From Pelagibacteraceae bacterium AG-422-D23 (GTDB lineage: Bacteria; Pseudomonadota; Alphaproteobacteria; Pelagibacterales; Pelagibacteraceae), in contig QCMQ01000003.1 in assembly GCA_003213615.1 (NCBI GenBank), positions 1 through 64,000 on the forward strand: DNA of 64,000 nt, given 5' to 3'. The notes below the pieces were generated by a model that saw only the letters and a list, made by a program, of their open reading frames with translations, was not told the DNA's origin and ran no database searches. Positions 54,460-61,923 of the stretch are shown here, in pieces. Numbering within the stretch: the stretch's first letter is position 1; every line of letters begins with the position of its first letter. A program made the position numbers and the translations under genes.

Positions 54460-55341
54460 ATGAAAAAAAATATTATTATTGTTACTGGTGGCGCTGGTTT
54501 TATAGGTTCTTCGTTAATAAAATATTTAGTAAAGAAAACTAAATATAAAATAATAAGTATTGATAATTATTCTTCTGGCTCGATAAAAAATCATGTTAAA
54601 GATATTAATGTCAAATACATAAAAGGTGATAATAAAAATATTTTTAATTTTTTAAATCCATACAAAAATAAAATTAAAGTTATTTTTCATTTTGGAGAAT
54701 TTTCAAGAATTTATCAAAGTTTTAAAAATTATAAAAAATGTTTTGAATATAATATTAATAATTCTTTTGAAGTTATTGAATTTGCAAAATCTTATAAAAT
54801 TAAAATTATTTATTCAGCCACTTCAAGTAACCTGGGTAATAATGGTAAAGACGAAAACTTATCTCCTTATGCTTGGTCGAAATCTAAAAATATTGAGCTA
54901 ATTAAAAATTATAATAGATGGTTTAAACTAAAATATGAATTAGTTTATTTTTATAACGTTTATGGACCCGGACAAATAACAAAGTCTCCAATGTCTGCCG
55001 TAATTGGAATTTTTGAAAATCAGTTTTATAATAATATGTCATTAACAGTAGTTAAACCAGGAACACAAAAAAGAGATTTTACTCACATAAATGATATTGT
55101 TAGAGGTTGTTATTTAGCATGGAAAAAAGGTAAACAAAAAGAATATATGCTAGGTACCAAAAAAACTTATACAATTTTACAAATAGCTAGAATGTTCGGT
55201 GGTAAAATTAAATTCTTGCCACAAAGACCAGGTGATAGATTTGGCTCAACTATGATAAATAATAATGCTCAAAAAATCTTAGGTTATTATGCTAAGGAAA
55301 GTATCAAAAATTATATTAAAAATATTGTTTCTAATAAATAA
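54460..55341 (+). CDS. NAD-dependent sugar-nucleotide epimerase/dehydratase
   Basis: Extended SDR of 293 residues. The NAD-binding GGAGFIGSSL is near residue 10, and the catalytic Tyr137-x-x-x-Lys141 is in SPYAWSKSK. The Ser/Thr of the triad is in SATSSNLGN, and NVYGPGQ and PGTQKRDFTHINDIVRGCYLAWK are typical of UDP-glucose 4-epimerase-like enzymes. It would supply a sugar donor to the neighbouring transferases. The exact substrate is unclear. Its stop overlaps the next start as TAATG. Confidence 0.85.
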   Translation: MKKNIIIVTGGAGFIGSSLIKYLVKKTKYKIISIDNYSSGSIKNHVKDINVKYIKGDNKNIFNFLNPYKNKIKVIFHFGEFSRIYQSFKNYKKCFEYNINNSFEVIEFAKSYKIKIIYSATSSNLGNNGKDENLSPYAWSKSKNIELIKNYNRWFKLKYELVYFYNVYGPGQITKSPMSAVIGIFENQFYNNMSLTVVKPGTQKRDFTHINDIVRGCYLAWKKGKQKEYMLGTKKTYTILQIARMFGGKIKFLPQRPGDRFGSTMINNNAQKILGYYAKESIKNYIKNIVSNK

Positions 55342-56225
55342 TGTTTTCTATTTTAATACCTACATTTAATAATTTAGATTATCTAAAACTGTGTATTGAA
55401 AGTATTAAAAAAAACTCAAAGTTTGAACATCAAATTATAATTCATGTTAATGAGGGTAGCGATGGTACACTTGAATTTGTAAAAAACTCAAACCATGAGT
55501 TTACTTATAGTGAAAACAATATTGGAATGCCAAAAGCATTAAATAGAAGTGCAAAATTGTCTAAATTTAATTATATTTTAATATCCCATGATGATTTTTA
55601 TTACTGCCCAGATTGGGATGTGTATTTATCAGAAGAATTAAAATTAATTAATCATAATAATTTTTATTTATCAGGAACGATGGTAGGTGAGGGTCAGGTT
55701 GAATTTGATGCTGGTAAAACAATTGAAGATTTTAATGAGAATAAATTATTAAAAAATTTGAAAAAAATTCAAACCTATAATTTCCAAGGAACAACAAAAT
55801 GTCCTGGTCTTATTCACAAAAAAATTTGGGATAAAGTAGGGGGCTGGAGTGAGGAATTTTCACCTACTGGTGGAGATGACACAGATTTTGCTTTGAAACT
55901 ATGGAATTCTGATGTTAGAATTTTCAAAGGTATAGGTAAGTGTTCGGCATACCATTTTGGTTCTATAACAACTAGAAAAAAACCAAAATCACTTTTCACA
56001 TATCTAGGCAGCAGAGCAAATAAGATATTTGTAAAAAAATGGGGGATGAGTATAAATTTTTTTGAAAACCACTATCTGAAATCTGGTTATGATAAAAATA
56101 AAAAATTGATATTTAATGAATATAAGAGCGTACTTACCAAACCTGACGTCAGCCTAAGATATTTATTCGGATTAACACTTTGTAAATTATTAAAACTATA
56201 TTTATTTATAATAAGATATAAATAA
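55341..56225 (+). CDS. Family 2 glycosyltransferase
   Basis: GT-A enzyme of 294 residues starting SILIPTFNNLDYLKLCIESI, with the metal-binding DxD-type motif HDDFYYCPDWD near residue 80 and a WSEEFSPTGGDDTDFALKLW segment near 172 typical of GT2 acceptor sites. It probably extends a surface polysaccharide. The last 20 residues are hydrophobic and could associate with the membrane. Its stop directly abuts the stop of convergent rfbC. Confidence 0.82.
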   Translation: MFSILIPTFNNLDYLKLCIESIKKNSKFEHQIIIHVNEGSDGTLEFVKNSNHEFTYSENNIGMPKALNRSAKLSKFNYILISHDDFYYCPDWDVYLSEELKLINHNNFYLSGTMVGEGQVEFDAGKTIEDFNENKLLKNLKKIQTYNFQGTTKCPGLIHKKIWDKVGGWSEEFSPTGGDDTDFALKLWNSDVRIFKGIGKCSAYHFGSITTRKKPKSLFTYLGSRANKIFVKKWGMSINFFENHYLKSGYDKNKKLIFNEYKSVLTKPDVSLRYLFGLTLCKLLKLYLFIIRYK

Positions 56226-56750
56226 CTATATTTGTTTAATGAAATCCTTAAAAGATAAATTGTTTTGATCTTTAATTGAAACAATAGGTTTTTTTACAGG
56301 CCATTTAATTTTTAAATCTTTATCATTCCACAAAATTCCTACTTCACTTTTTTCATTTCTATAGTTTGAACACTTATAATGAAGGATTACATCATCTGTT
56401 AAAGTGCAAAAACCATGAGCGAAACCCTTGGGAATGAGAAGAGATTTATTTTCCGTATCAGATAAAATAATAGAAAAATATTTACCAAATGTTTTAGATT
56501 TTAGGCGACAATCAAGACAAACATCAAAAATTTTTCCTTTAAGAACAGTAATAAATTTTGATTGAGAATTTTTTAATTGTAAATGTAATCCTCTTACAAC
56601 ATTTTGTTTTGAATAAGACATTACATCAAATGGAAATTTTTCTTTAAAATATTTTTGTATGAAAAGTTCTCTAAAATAACCTCTTTTATCTGCAAAACTT
56701 TTCTTTTCATAAATATTTAGGTCTCTGAATTTTGTTTTAATTATTTTCAT
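56226..56750 (-). CDS. rfbC: dTDP-4-dehydrorhamnose 3,5-epimerase
   Basis: Cupin-fold epimerase in dTDP-L-rhamnose synthesis, 174 residues. Its features are a conserved ADKRGYFRELF opening, NVVRGLHLQLKNSQSKFITVLKGKIFDVCLDCR with the catalytic His, and LIPKGFAHGFCTLTDDVILHYKCS with the second His region. The usual partners RfbA, RfbB and RfbD are not in this window, so it relies on genes elsewhere or acts in a related 6-deoxysugar path. Confidence 0.9.
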   Translation of the reverse strand: MKIIKTKFRDLNIYEKKSFADKRGYFRELFIQKYFKEKFPFDVMSYSKQNVVRGLHLQLKNSQSKFITVLKGKIFDVCLDCRLKSKTFGKYFSIILSDTENKSLLIPKGFAHGFCTLTDDVILHYKCSNYRNEKSEVGILWNDKDLKIKWPVKKPIVSIKDQNNLSFKDFIKQI

Positions 56751-56810
56751 TTTAAAAATTATAATTATTATACTTTAAATTATTTCATTTCATTAGAATA
56801 AATCTAAATA

Positions 56811-57668
56811 TTAATTAATCCGTTTATAAGATTTTTCTCCCTTTATAGATGCAAAAATAGCTTCTAATCTGTTTTTGTATTTGTCTTCATTTACTGAATT
56901 CTTAATTAATTTAGAGAATAAAATTTTAATATATGAACGTGCTATTATAGGCAAAAAATATAAAATACTTAATATTTGTCCATAATGTTTGTTATAAAAA
57001 TAATATTTTGACCAAATAAAATGCCAGCTATAGAGTTTTTTTATTTGGTTTTCTTCGTCAATACTGTCGTACTCTACAGCAGTTCCAATATTATGTGATA
57101 TACCAACTGAATTTAATTGATAAGAGTATAATTTTAATTTTCTACCTCTTTTACAGTAATCATTTTCCTCAAAATACAAAAAAATATTTTTATCAAAACC
57201 ACCGATTAAATCAAAATTTTTTGTTTTAAAAAACATTGCAGCACCACTAATAGCTTTAACATACCCTATGTCAGAATTTTTATTAGATTGTTTTAAAGTT
57301 TTTTTGTCAATATTTGTATATCTTGGACCGAGACAAGAAAAATTATCTTTCATTTTATTTGCTTGATTTAAAAAAAAATCAATAACTTTATTATCAATAC
57401 CAATTAAATCTGGATTTAGTAAAAAAAAATATTTTGTATTTATTCTTTCGCGCGCGTAGTTTGCTGAATTTCCATAACCAATATTGCCTGTAAAAAAAAT
57501 TTCCACATTTTCAGAAAATTTTATAAGTTCATTTTTTATTGATTGATCAGATGAATTCTCGATAATTATAATTTTAAAATTAATTTTAATATTATTTAAA
57601 AAATTAAGTATTTTTTTTTTGCTTTTGTAAGATACTATAACAATCGTGATTTCATTATAATTTGACAT
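56811..57668 (-). CDS. Family 2 glycosyltransferase, rhamnosyltransferase-like
   Basis: GT-A protein of 285 residues: ITIVIVSYKSKKKILNFLNNI at the start, GNIGYGNSANYARERINTKYFFLLNPDLI with the acidic pocket near residue 80, and AISGAAMFFKTKNFDLIGGFDKNIFLYFEENDYCKRGRKL near 140-175. The latter pattern is typical of WcaA/RfbF-type rhamnosyltransferases. It is on the same strand as rfbC, 60 bases before it, so a rhamnose-adding unit is plausible. Confidence 0.82.
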   Translation of the reverse strand: MSNYNEITIVIVSYKSKKKILNFLNNIKINFKIIIIENSSDQSIKNELIKFSENVEIFFTGNIGYGNSANYARERINTKYFFLLNPDLIGIDNKVIDFFLNQANKMKDNFSCLGPRYTNIDKKTLKQSNKNSDIGYVKAISGAAMFFKTKNFDLIGGFDKNIFLYFEENDYCKRGRKLKLYSYQLNSVGISHNIGTAVEYDSIDEENQIKKLYSWHFIWSKYYFYNKHYGQILSILYFLPIIARSYIKILFSKLIKNSVNEDKYKNRLEAIFASIKGEKSYKRIN

Positions 57669-57789
57669 TAATAAATAACTTTATTGTTTTGATATATATT
57701 TTTTATTATATACATATTCTTAGTAAATTTATTAAACTAATTTTTAAAAATTAATAGAATAAGAAAAAGATTATAATCAAAAGCATATT

Positions 57790-58425
57790 ATGAAAAAAAA
57801 AAATATAATTTCCTATTGGGATGGTTATTACAATAAAAAAATTAAATTTAAAGAATCAAGTTTTGCAAGATTCGTTTTTAAATATATAGGTAAATCAAAA
57901 AATAAAAAATTGATTGATATTGGTTGTGGTAATGGAAGAGACAGTATTTTTTTTAGTAAAAAGGGATATTTTGTTACGGGTATAGATATATCCAAGACAG
58001 CAATAACAAATAATTCAATTATGAAAAATAAAAATTTATCTTTTTCAAAGTTTGATATCGAAAATGATACTACAACAAAAAAATTTGATATTATTTATTC
58101 AAGATTTTTTATTCATGCTTTAACTGAAAAGGGTGAAATTAAATTGATTAAATTAATAAAGAAAATTAAAAAAAAAAATACTTATGTTTTTTTAGAATTT
58201 CGAAATTCTAATGATGAAATATTTAAGAAAGTTAAAGATAAGAAACATAATAATTTTGTAAATTTTGGAAAAGGTCACTTTAGACGAATTATCAATACTA
58301 GATATTTTATAAAGAATTTTATAAATAAAACAAAATCAAAGAATCTCTATACCAAATCATCTAAAAACTTATCCATTGTTAAGGGTGATAATCCTAATTT
58401 AAGTCGTGTTATATTTAAATTCTAA
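57790..58425 (+). CDS. Class I SAM-dependent methyltransferase
   Basis: Methyltransferase of 211 residues with the SAM-binding motif LIDIGCGNGRD (residues 41-51), VTGIDISKTAI as the acidic ribose-contact strand and FDIIYSRFFIHALTE as motif II-like. Residues 100-211 lack further recognisable domains. It may methylate a sugar of the surface glycan, but the substrate is unknown. A TATAAT at 57772-57777 lies 13 bases upstream, and its end overlaps the LicD-like gene as TAATG. Confidence 0.8.
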   Translation: MKKKNIISYWDGYYNKKIKFKESSFARFVFKYIGKSKNKKLIDIGCGNGRDSIFFSKKGYFVTGIDISKTAITNNSIMKNKNLSFSKFDIENDTTTKKFDIIYSRFFIHALTEKGEIKLIKLIKKIKKKNTYVFLEFRNSNDEIFKKVKDKKHNNFVNFGKGHFRRIINTRYFIKNFINKTKSKNLYTKSSKNLSIVKGDNPNLSRVIFKF

Positions 58426-59048
58426 TGAATAAAACTAAACATCAAACTATATATTTAAAAAACCTGATTTTTTTTTCTAAAAAATTTAAAAAATATAAAC
58501 CCGTTATATTCTATGGAACTTTACTTGGTATTGTTCGTGAGAATTCTATAATTAAAAATGATGACGATATTGATTTACTCGTAGACTATAGATTTAAAAA
58601 AAAAATTTTAAACGACATAAAGAAAGAAAAAATATTCAAAATTAATGAGAAAATTTCTGATAAGTATTTTGTTCAAATTTTTTTTAGAGTAGATAAAATT
58701 ATGATCTTTATAGATTTATATTTTTATACAAATAATAAAAACAATAATTTTATAGTAGATAGGCATAATTTTTTTGGAAACATTTATAATAAAAATTTTT
58801 TTTTGCATATTCCCAAAAAACTTTTTTTTCCGATAAAAAGAAATATAAAATTTAAAAGTATTTACATGCCTAATAAAGACCTAGCTTTATGTAAGTTTCT
58901 TTATGGTAAAGATTGGAATATACCTTTAAAAAAAAACGCAAACTATAAAATGAAAATCATAAAAAATAAACCATTTATAGTAAAAAAGAATATTTTAAGC
59001 TATTTTGCAAAAAATATAAAAGTCTCTGTTAAATCTTTATTTAATTAA
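58425..59048 (+). CDS. LicD-like phosphotransferase/nucleotidyltransferase
   Basis: Protein of 207 residues with the LicD/fukutin-type nucleotidyltransferase signature: FYGTLLGIVRENSIIKNDDDIDLLVDY, combining the G-x-x-L-G-x-x-R segment (about 31-38) with the acidic DDDID at 46-50. A LicD-like C-terminal YGKDWNIPL is present near residue 165. LicD enzymes attach phosphocholine or other phospho-substituents to glycans, so decoration of the surface polymer is the likely role. It is co-translated with the methyltransferase. Confidence 0.8.
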   Translation: MNKTKHQTIYLKNLIFFSKKFKKYKPVIFYGTLLGIVRENSIIKNDDDIDLLVDYRFKKKILNDIKKEKIFKINEKISDKYFVQIFFRVDKIMIFIDLYFYTNNKNNNFIVDRHNFFGNIYNKNFFLHIPKKLFFPIKRNIKFKSIYMPNKDLALCKFLYGKDWNIPLKKNANYKMKIIKNKPFIVKKNILSYFAKNIKVSVKSLFN

Positions 59049-59064
59049 CAATTTATAAATAAAA

Positions 59065-59862
59065 TTATTTAATTTTATTTTTTTTTCTTAAATATATTTT
59101 CCCAAAAATTTTTTTAAATTCTATTTTTCCTTCAGGGTCTTCTGTATTTGGTCGCTTCCTAAAAATTGTTGAATGATTACCAAGACCTTTTTCATGTTGC
59201 GGACGTCCATTTGTGTAATAATACATTGCTATTGATTTCCGAGATATTTTATTTGGGTGATTTATTTTTTCTGGATTTCCATGATATGAATTATCCGTTG
59301 TTGAAAAAATAACTGTTTTATTAAACGTTGGAGTTATTTTTTTTTCACACTTTTTCATATCTTTATCCCATAGTTCTAAACTTCCACCAAAATCATTTTT
59401 CCAATCTTTATTTAGATAAATTAATATATTCAACCTTCTATCAAGTTTCATTGTTGGGTGCATATTAAAATCAGCATGAATATTTAAATATCCTTTTTCC
59501 TTCAATTCATGTAGTCCTCCTCCAATTAAGTAGGGGTCAGGTATTAATTTTTCCTCTACATCTGTTATATTTTGTAAAAAATTTATAAATATTTTAGAAT
59601 TTAGAAAATTTATAAAATCATTGGTTTCATTTGAGAATTTATTTGTATCATTTAAGGATAATTTTCTTTCAGCCTTATTGTCAAAATTATCTCCAATCTG
59701 CTGAATATTTTCTGGAAATTCTTCTAAAATTCTATTTAAAAAATTTTCATTAAATAAATCTTCTATTACTATATGTGGAAAAGGCTTAGAATGAATATAC
59801 TCAGAATTTTTTTGATCTCCAAAACTTTCTAAATTTTTAATTTTTTTATTTATATAACTCAT
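59065..59862 (-). CDS. Fe(II)/2-oxoglutarate-dependent oxygenase (prolyl-hydroxylase-like)
   Basis: Oxygenase of 265 residues. The iron ligands are His129-x-Asp131 (LNIHADFNMHP) and His194 (NSYHGNPEKI), with Arg208 as a likely 2-oxoglutarate contact. The beta-strand pattern RRLNILIYLNKDWKNDFGGSLELWD is that of the 2OG-FeII_Oxy_3/P4H-like family. Members in polysaccharide clusters hydroxylate sugars or linked small molecules. It ends 16 bases from the LicD-like gene (convergent) and starts 18 bases after the end of the recombinase gene on the same strand. Confidence 0.85.
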   Translation of the reverse strand: MSYINKKIKNLESFGDQKNSEYIHSKPFPHIVIEDLFNENFLNRILEEFPENIQQIGDNFDNKAERKLSLNDTNKFSNETNDFINFLNSKIFINFLQNITDVEEKLIPDPYLIGGGLHELKEKGYLNIHADFNMHPTMKLDRRLNILIYLNKDWKNDFGGSLELWDKDMKKCEKKITPTFNKTVIFSTTDNSYHGNPEKINHPNKISRKSIAMYYYTNGRPQHEKGLGNHSTIFRKRPNTEDPEGKIEFKKIFGKIYLRKKNKIK

Positions 59863-59880
59863 TCTAAATTGTTTATATTT

Positions 59881-60834
59881 TTATATTTTAATTTTATTTA
59901 AAGCATTGTTTTTAAATAAATTTGCATCCTTAATATATCTTCTTACCATTTGTGTTGATTTGTGACCAGTCATAGACATAATGCTTCTCTCATCAGCTCC
60001 TGACTCTGCAGCTACTGTTGCAAATCCTGATCTTAGACTATGGCCTGCAAAATTTTTATTTTCGATACCTGCTAGATTTAAATATTCTTTAATTAATAAA
60101 ACTACAGATTGGTCAGTTAGTCTTTTGTCTGTTAGTGATAAACCTTTCGAAAATCTTCTAAAAATAGGTCCAGATTTAATTTGAGATATTTCTAACCATT
60201 TTTGTAAGTTTTTAACGGGACAATAAATTTCATTATTAAAGTAGGGTAGTCCTTTAATCATTCCTTCTCCGAATTGATCCGTTTTAGATTTTTTAATAAT
60301 TATTTTTAGACCCTCAGGAACGAATTCCAGATCCTCATGATCAATTGATATAAGTTCAGTTCTTCTAAAACCACCACCAAAACCAATTAAGATCATTGAC
60401 TTATCTCTTAATTTCTTTATTTCCTCAATTTTTTGACTATCTATTGCATTAATTATTAATTTTAAATGATTGACTAATATAGGTTTTTTACCTATTTGAA
60501 TGCTACCTTTAATTCTTCTTATACCCATTAAATTTTCAACAATAATTGGATGTTTTGTATCTAAATAATGGCCTTTTAGCTTATGAACCATACTAATAGA
60601 TACCAGTCTTCTTCTTAAAGTGCTTATTTTTGAATTTTTAGATAGATGAGTGATGTATAAAGAAACAATTTTTGGTTCTGATGGTAAAGATTTAAAACCG
60701 TGTTTTGTGCAAAAAGTCTCAAAATCTCTAAAATCTGATTTATATGCTCTTAAAGTATTATTTGCCTTAGAGCTTTTGAGGTTATTTAAAGTTGCCTCAT
60801 GCAGAGATTTTAGATCAGTTGTTAGTTCATTCAT
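59881..60834 (-). CDS. Tyrosine site-specific recombinase (integrase/Xer-like)
   Basis: Recombinase of 317 residues. The N-terminal SAM-like core-binding domain covers about residues 5-110. The catalytic set is complete: Arg157 (GGGFRRTELISIDHEDL), Lys182/184 in the beta hairpin (IIIKKSKTDQFG), His265-x-x-Arg268 (AGHSLRSGF), His291 (MTGHKSTQ) and Tyr300 (VRRYIK). So it should be active. It is probably XerC/D-like or an island integrase, since no phage genes or second recombinase are nearby. A dif-like inverted repeat lies 7-35 bases upstream of its ATG. Confidence 0.92.
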   Translation of the reverse strand: MNELTTDLKSLHEATLNNLKSSKANNTLRAYKSDFRDFETFCTKHGFKSLPSEPKIVSLYITHLSKNSKISTLRRRLVSISMVHKLKGHYLDTKHPIIVENLMGIRRIKGSIQIGKKPILVNHLKLIINAIDSQKIEEIKKLRDKSMILIGFGGGFRRTELISIDHEDLEFVPEGLKIIIKKSKTDQFGEGMIKGLPYFNNEIYCPVKNLQKWLEISQIKSGPIFRRFSKGLSLTDKRLTDQSVVLLIKEYLNLAGIENKNFAGHSLRSGFATVAAESGADERSIMSMTGHKSTQMVRRYIKDANLFKNNALNKIKI

Positions 60835-60837
60835 ATA

Positions 60838-60872
60838 ATTACTATTGATAACAATTAATTATCGTTAGTAAT
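60838..60872. repeat. Dif-like inverted repeat upstream of the recombinase gene
   Basis: ATTACTATTGATAA (60838-60851) and TTATCGTTAGTAAT (60859-60872) are inverted copies matching at 12 of 14 positions, separated by the 7-base CAATTAA. The inner ends read ATAA...TTAT, as in Xer/dif core sites that have two 11-base arms and a 6-8 base centre. It starts only 4 bases before the recombinase ATG. It could be the recombination core or a dimeric autoregulatory operator. Confidence 0.5.
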
Positions 60873-60908
60873 ATATCAAGAATTTTATTATGTCAAATAA
60901 AATAATTT

Positions 60909-60931
60909 ATTAATTGTAAAGGACAATTAAT
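60909..60931. repeat. Perfect 9-bp inverted repeat with shared ACAATTAAT sequence
   Basis: ATTAATTGT (60909-60917) and ACAATTAAT (60923-60931) are perfect inverted copies around AAAGG. ACAATTAAT also occurs at 60851-60859 inside the dif-like site. Three copies in about 80 bases suggest binding sites for one protein, but the low GC makes chance matches more likely. Confidence 0.4.
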
Positions 60932-60952
60932 GACATTGTGTGAACAATAAGT

Positions 60953-61141
60953 ATGAAATATTATTTAAAGATGGGCATAGACGGAGTAATTGAACCGATA
61001 TATTTTTTAATAACGTCATTTGGTTTTGCAATATTAAGCTTTATTAATTATAGAAAATCTGGAAAAACTCTGGAAACTATTTATCTTTCAATTTTAACTG
61101 TTTTCTTTATAGTCTGCTTCATTATTTTAAATTTTTATTGA
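60953..61141 (+). CDS. Hypothetical 62-residue two-helix membrane protein
   Basis: Not recognised. A short polar N-terminus (MKYYLKMGIDG) precedes two hydrophobic helices, about residues 15-31 and 42-61, joined by a basic loop (NYRKSGKTLET). Its stop overlaps the MGMT start as TGATG, indicating co-expression. It begins in the intergenic region that holds the recombinase-associated repeats. Confidence 0.6.
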   Translation: MKYYLKMGIDGVIEPIYFLITSFGFAILSFINYRKSGKTLETIYLSILTVFFIVCFIILNFY

Positions 61142-61410
61142 TGAAAGGTACTAAATTTCAATTAAAAGTCTGGAATTACCTTAAAACTATACCAAAAGGC
61201 ACTGTTAAAACCTATAAACAGGTAGCAATAGCTATAAAAAGCCCTGAATCAGCGCGTGCTGTTGCTAATGCGTGTGGAAAAAACCCTTATGCACCCAAAA
61301 TACCCTGTCATAGAGTAATTCGGTCCGATGGAGGCCTTGGCGGATACTCAGGGAGAGGTGGAATTAAGACAAAAATGCGTTTATTGAAATCTGAAAAAGT
61401 TGATATTTAG
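61141..61410 (+). CDS. ogt: Methylated-DNA--protein-cysteine methyltransferase, catalytic domain only
   Basis: DNA-repair suicide enzyme that removes alkyl groups from O6 of guanine. The 89 residues correspond to the C-terminal catalytic domain alone. The active site is IPCHRVIRSDG with acceptor Cys56, and YKQVAIAIKSPESARAVANACGKNPYAP supplies the helix-turn-helix and Asn hinge. The acceptor Cys distinguishes it from alkyltransferase-like proteins with Trp. The usual N-terminal domain of Ogt/Ada is missing. The ATG at 61141 forms TGATG with the upstream gene; a TTG at 61138 is less likely. Confidence 0.88.
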   Translation: MKGTKFQLKVWNYLKTIPKGTVKTYKQVAIAIKSPESARAVANACGKNPYAPKIPCHRVIRSDGGLGGYSGRGGIKTKMRLLKSEKVDI

Positions 61411-61923
61411 TGGCTTTTTTACCCTATTTTATAGTCAAAAACACTTGTAAAATCAACGTTTTTTCAATATTTAAACTTATTTTAACATGAATAGCAATAT
61501 TCACCCTTCAGTTGCACTATATATCGAGATATAACAAAATAAAGCACCTCTATGGCCCTTTAAAACATATATTCTATAACTGCATTGCTCTACTTTTCAA
61601 TGATAACAAGGCTAAATTTAGTGTCAAATTTCATAGAACTTTTAAAAATTTTTGTTCCCCTACCCACTTATTAAAATAAGAATTTTGAATTTTGTGTTTA
61701 ATTTGCTAATAAAACCATTGGTATTAAACACTTTTAAATATTATGGTTTATTTTCTTTATTAATATTGCCATTTTTCCTTTATACATTTAAAATAATAGT
61801 AATTAATTGGATAATTTATATTAATTTATCTATTTATATGATAATAAAAAAAATAATAATTACAAGTATTTAAATATATATATTAAAGTATTAGATTATA
61901 TATTAGTAACTATTTATTTACTA
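61411..61923. other. 513-base gene-poor AT-rich gap
   Basis: I see no convincing gene here. The first 250 bases are moderately AT-rich and the last 260 are extremely so (about 85% A/T by eye). An inverted repeat TATATC-GA-GATATA lies at 61520-61533. A TTCCCCTA at 61655-61662 matches eight bases of the tRNA-Glu T arm. A TTG-started hydrophobic frame (61652-61873) looks like a composition artefact. It marks the boundary between the island and the core-type genes. Confidence 0.6.

Noticed and set aside
61655-61662. TTCCCCTA matching the tRNA-Glu T arm (52062-52069) as a possible att remnant
   Set aside because: Only eight bases match and the flanks diverge at once; integrase att repeats at tRNAs are normally longer. 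Kept only as a note.
61652-61873. 73-residue hydrophobic frame with TTG start
   Set aside because: It lies in sequence of extreme A/T content where Ile/Leu/Phe/Lys-rich frames arise by chance; no start signal or family resemblance.
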